Positions 62,285-64,000 of a DNA stretch of 64,000 bases are shown here, one piece after another. The DNA is from Pseudomonas matsuisoli. GTDB taxonomy: Bacteria > Pseudomonadota > Gammaproteobacteria > Pseudomonadales > Pseudomonadaceae. Every line of letters starts with the position of its first letter. Position 1 is the first letter of the stretch. Under the pieces are notes generated by a model that was given only the letters and a program-made list of their open reading frames with translations, did no database searches and had not been told where the DNA came from. Where the stretch lies: the NCBI RefSeq assembly GCF_014647635.1, contig NZ_BMPO01000010.1, positions 1-64,000 of the forward strand, in the 5' to 3' direction. The position numbers were made by a program, and so were the translations under genes.

Positions 62285-64000
62285 ATGCCCGTTAGATTGC
62301 GCTTGATCACCGCCCTGTGCCTCGTCGGCCTTTTCGCCGGCTGTGCCAGCCAGCCCACCAACACACTGGGCGATTTACCACGCGCACCCGCTGCCAGCAT
62401 CGAGCAGATGCTGCAACAGGCTGCTCAGGCAGGGCCCGAAGAGGCCGCAGCGTTACGCCTGGCCGCCGCGGACAAAGCCATGTCCGACAAGGATTACCGT
62501 CGCGCCAATAGCATCCTCCAGGAACCCCCCAATCAGGGCCTCAAGCCGGCGCTAGCGATCTTCGCGAACACACTGCGCGCAGAATTGGCGCTGGTCGACG
62601 CCGATTTCAAAGCAGCTCTAGCGTTGCTCGACGCCCCCGAAATGGCACGTTTGGACGAGCTCCCGGTGCAGCAGCAGGTACGCACGCATATGGCGCGTGC
62701 GCGGGCACTCGAAGGTGACCAGCAAATACTGGCTGCCGCTCGCCAGCGTACGTTCATCGCCCCCTTGCTCAGCGGAGAGCATGCCACTGCGAACCATGAA
62801 AAAATTTGGACGCTCATCGCCTCATTGCCTCGCGAAGAAACCACACAATCAACCGGCGATGTAGACCTCGATGGTTGGCTTGCGCTGGCGAACGCCATTC
62901 AAAACGTCGGCACCGTCGCTCAGCAACAGAGTGCGATCGAAAACTGGCGGATGACGCATCCACAGCACCCCGCCGCATTGCAACTGCCGGAGTCGTTGCA
63001 AAAGCTGCAGCAACTGGCCAATGAACCGCTAAAGAAGATTGCCTTGCTACTGCCTCAACAAGGGCAGTTGGCGACTGTTTCACGTGCCCTGCGCGACGGT
63101 TTCCTCGCTTCACGGTTTACCGAAGCCAGTACTGGCAGCGCCGCACCGGAAGTGGTGTTCTATGACAGTAGCCGCATCGGATCACTGGATGAGTTCTATC
63201 GCCAAGCACAGACGGACGGCGTTCAGCTCGTAGTCGGCCCACTGGAAAAGCCACTGGTGCGTCAGCTTGGCGAGCGCAAGCAACTGCCGATCACGACGCT
63301 CGCGCTCAACTACAGCGACTCCGCCAGCGGCGTGCCGCCGCAACTCTTCCAGTTCGGCTTAGCAGCAGAAGACGAAGCACGGGAAGCCGCGCGCCGGGCA
63401 TGGGCTGACGGCAAACGCAACGCGGTCGCAATGGTGCCAATGGGGGAATGGGGAGACCGCGTGCTGGCTGCGTTCCAGCAAGAGTGGCAAGCCCAAGGCG
63501 GAATTCTGAGCGGCAGCCAGCGCATCGGCCAGCCGGTCGAGCTTTCCCGGCAAATCGCTAGCCTTCTGCAGGTCAGCGGGAACAGCCGCCGCCAGGACGT
63601 AGACTTCATGTTCCTCGCCGCAACGCCGCAGCAAGCGCGCCAGATCAAGCCTACATTGTCCTATCAATACGCCGCCGACCTTCCGGTCTATGCCACCTCG
63701 AACCTGTATACCGGCATCGCCGCACAGGGCCAGGACAGTGATCTGGACGGCATCTATTTCTGTGATACACCGTGGCTCCTGAATCCTGATGACCCCCTGC
63801 GCCAGCAGATCACCCGTCAATGGCCTCAGGCCGCTGGCAGCATGGGCCGGCTGTATGCAATGGGCGCGGATGCCTATCGACTGGCGCCCCGACTCGCACA
63901 GCTCGAAGCGATTCCCGAGACTCGCTTAGAAGGCCTCTCCGGCACGCTAGGACTGACGCCTGATCACCGTATCGAGCGCACCTTGCCGTGGGCACAATTC
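62285..64000 (+). CDS. lpoA: Penicillin-binding protein activator LpoA/LppC (3' end beyond window)
   Basis: This outer-membrane lipoprotein activates the peptidoglycan synthase PBP1a. The signal peptide ends in LFAGC with the lipidated Cys20. There is an N-terminal helical (TPR-like) domain (about 35-250), then a substrate-binding-protein-like domain starting near IALLLPQQGQLATVSRALRDG in two parts. The frame is open for 572 codons to the window edge, so only the last few tens of residues should be missing. The ATG at 62285 begins the signal peptide; its ribosome binding site is weak. Confidence 0.93.
   Translation, partial: MPVRLRLITALCLVGLFAGCASQPTNTLGDLPRAPAASIEQMLQQAAQAGPEEAAALRLAAADKAMSDKDYRRANSILQEPPNQGLKPALAIFANTLRAELALVDADFKAALALLDAPEMARLDELPVQQQVRTHMARARALEGDQQILAAARQRTFIAPLLSGEHATANHEKIWTLIASLPREETTQSTGDVDLDGWLALANAIQNVGTVAQQQSAIENWRMTHPQHPAALQLPESLQKLQQLANEPLKKIALLLPQQGQLATVSRALRDGFLASRFTEASTGSAAPEVVFYDSSRIGSLDEFYRQAQTDGVQLVVGPLEKPLVRQLGERKQLPITTLALNYSDSASGVPPQLFQFGLAAEDEAREAARRAWADGKRNAVAMVPMGEWGDRVLAAFQQEWQAQGGILSGSQRIGQPVELSRQIASLLQVSGNSRRQDVDFMFLAATPQQARQIKPTLSYQYAADLPVYATSNLYTGIAAQGQDSDLDGIYFCDTPWLLNPDDPLRQQITRQWPQAAGSMGRLYAMGADAYRLAPRLAQLEAIPETRLEGLSGTLGLTPDHRIERTLPWAQF

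Overview
The window looks like a chromosomal segment of a gammaproteobacterium of the family Pseudomonadaceae (Pseudomonas in the broad sense). Support comes from the high GC content, the gene order (a complete dcw cluster between mraZ and ftsZ, then lpxC, dciA, secA and argJ, with rnpB and rsmI upstream), malate:quinone oxidoreductase, a PA4642-type small protein, and many Pseudomonas-type REP palindromes with GTAGGAGC ends. Blocks resemble what I recall of P. aeruginosa but are joined in a different order, so this is a related species, not P. aeruginosa. No genus-level search could be run.

Layout. 1-1401: the front of a type VI secretion spike gene (vgrG), cut by the left edge. 1540-2169: a LysE/RhtB exporter. 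2375-10404: one minus-strand operon for cobalt insertion into corrin (cobO, a DUF1636 protein, cobW, cobN, a ChlI-like AAA+ subunit and a VWA subunit), led by a clear cobalamin riboswitch at about 10548-10730. 11179-22629: housekeeping genes (hprA, rsmC, M48 lipoprotein protease, SRAP-family protein, two small proteins, acyltransferase, yajG-like lipoprotein, mqo, PA4642-family protein, hpt, upp, uraA). 22953-29654: hemH, a TIGR01777 epimerase, an FAD oxidoreductase, then a three-gene operon (DUF523/DUF1722 protein, MerR/LitR-type regulator, CPD photolyase) behind a perfect TGTACA-N12-TGTACA palindrome. 29718-38972: mscS-type channel, yajQ, panE-like reductase, an orphan histidine kinase, a PduO-type adenosyltransferase, a voltage-sensor-like membrane protein, a MutT/ThiE fusion, a GST and argJ. 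39063-60611: secA, dciA, lpxC and the whole dcw cluster (ftsZ, ftsA, ftsQ, ddlB, murC, murG, ftsW, murD, mraY, murF, murE, ftsI, ftsL, rsmH, mraZ), read leftward from a promoter with three MraZ boxes. 60905-64000: rnpB, rsmI and the start of lpoA.

How it works together. The dcw block plus lpxC, secA and lpoA makes and activates the cell wall and outer membrane; most neighbours overlap by 1-11 bases. The B12 operon is switched off by its end product through the riboswitch. The photolyase operon is probably de-repressed by light through its own MerR protein.

I found no phage, IS element, CRISPR array, tRNA or defence island. The most unusual things are four REP palindromes inserted in frame within cobN, a SRAP protein lacking two catalytic residues, a probable CTG start for the VWA chelatase subunit, and a voltage-sensor-like protein with no pore.
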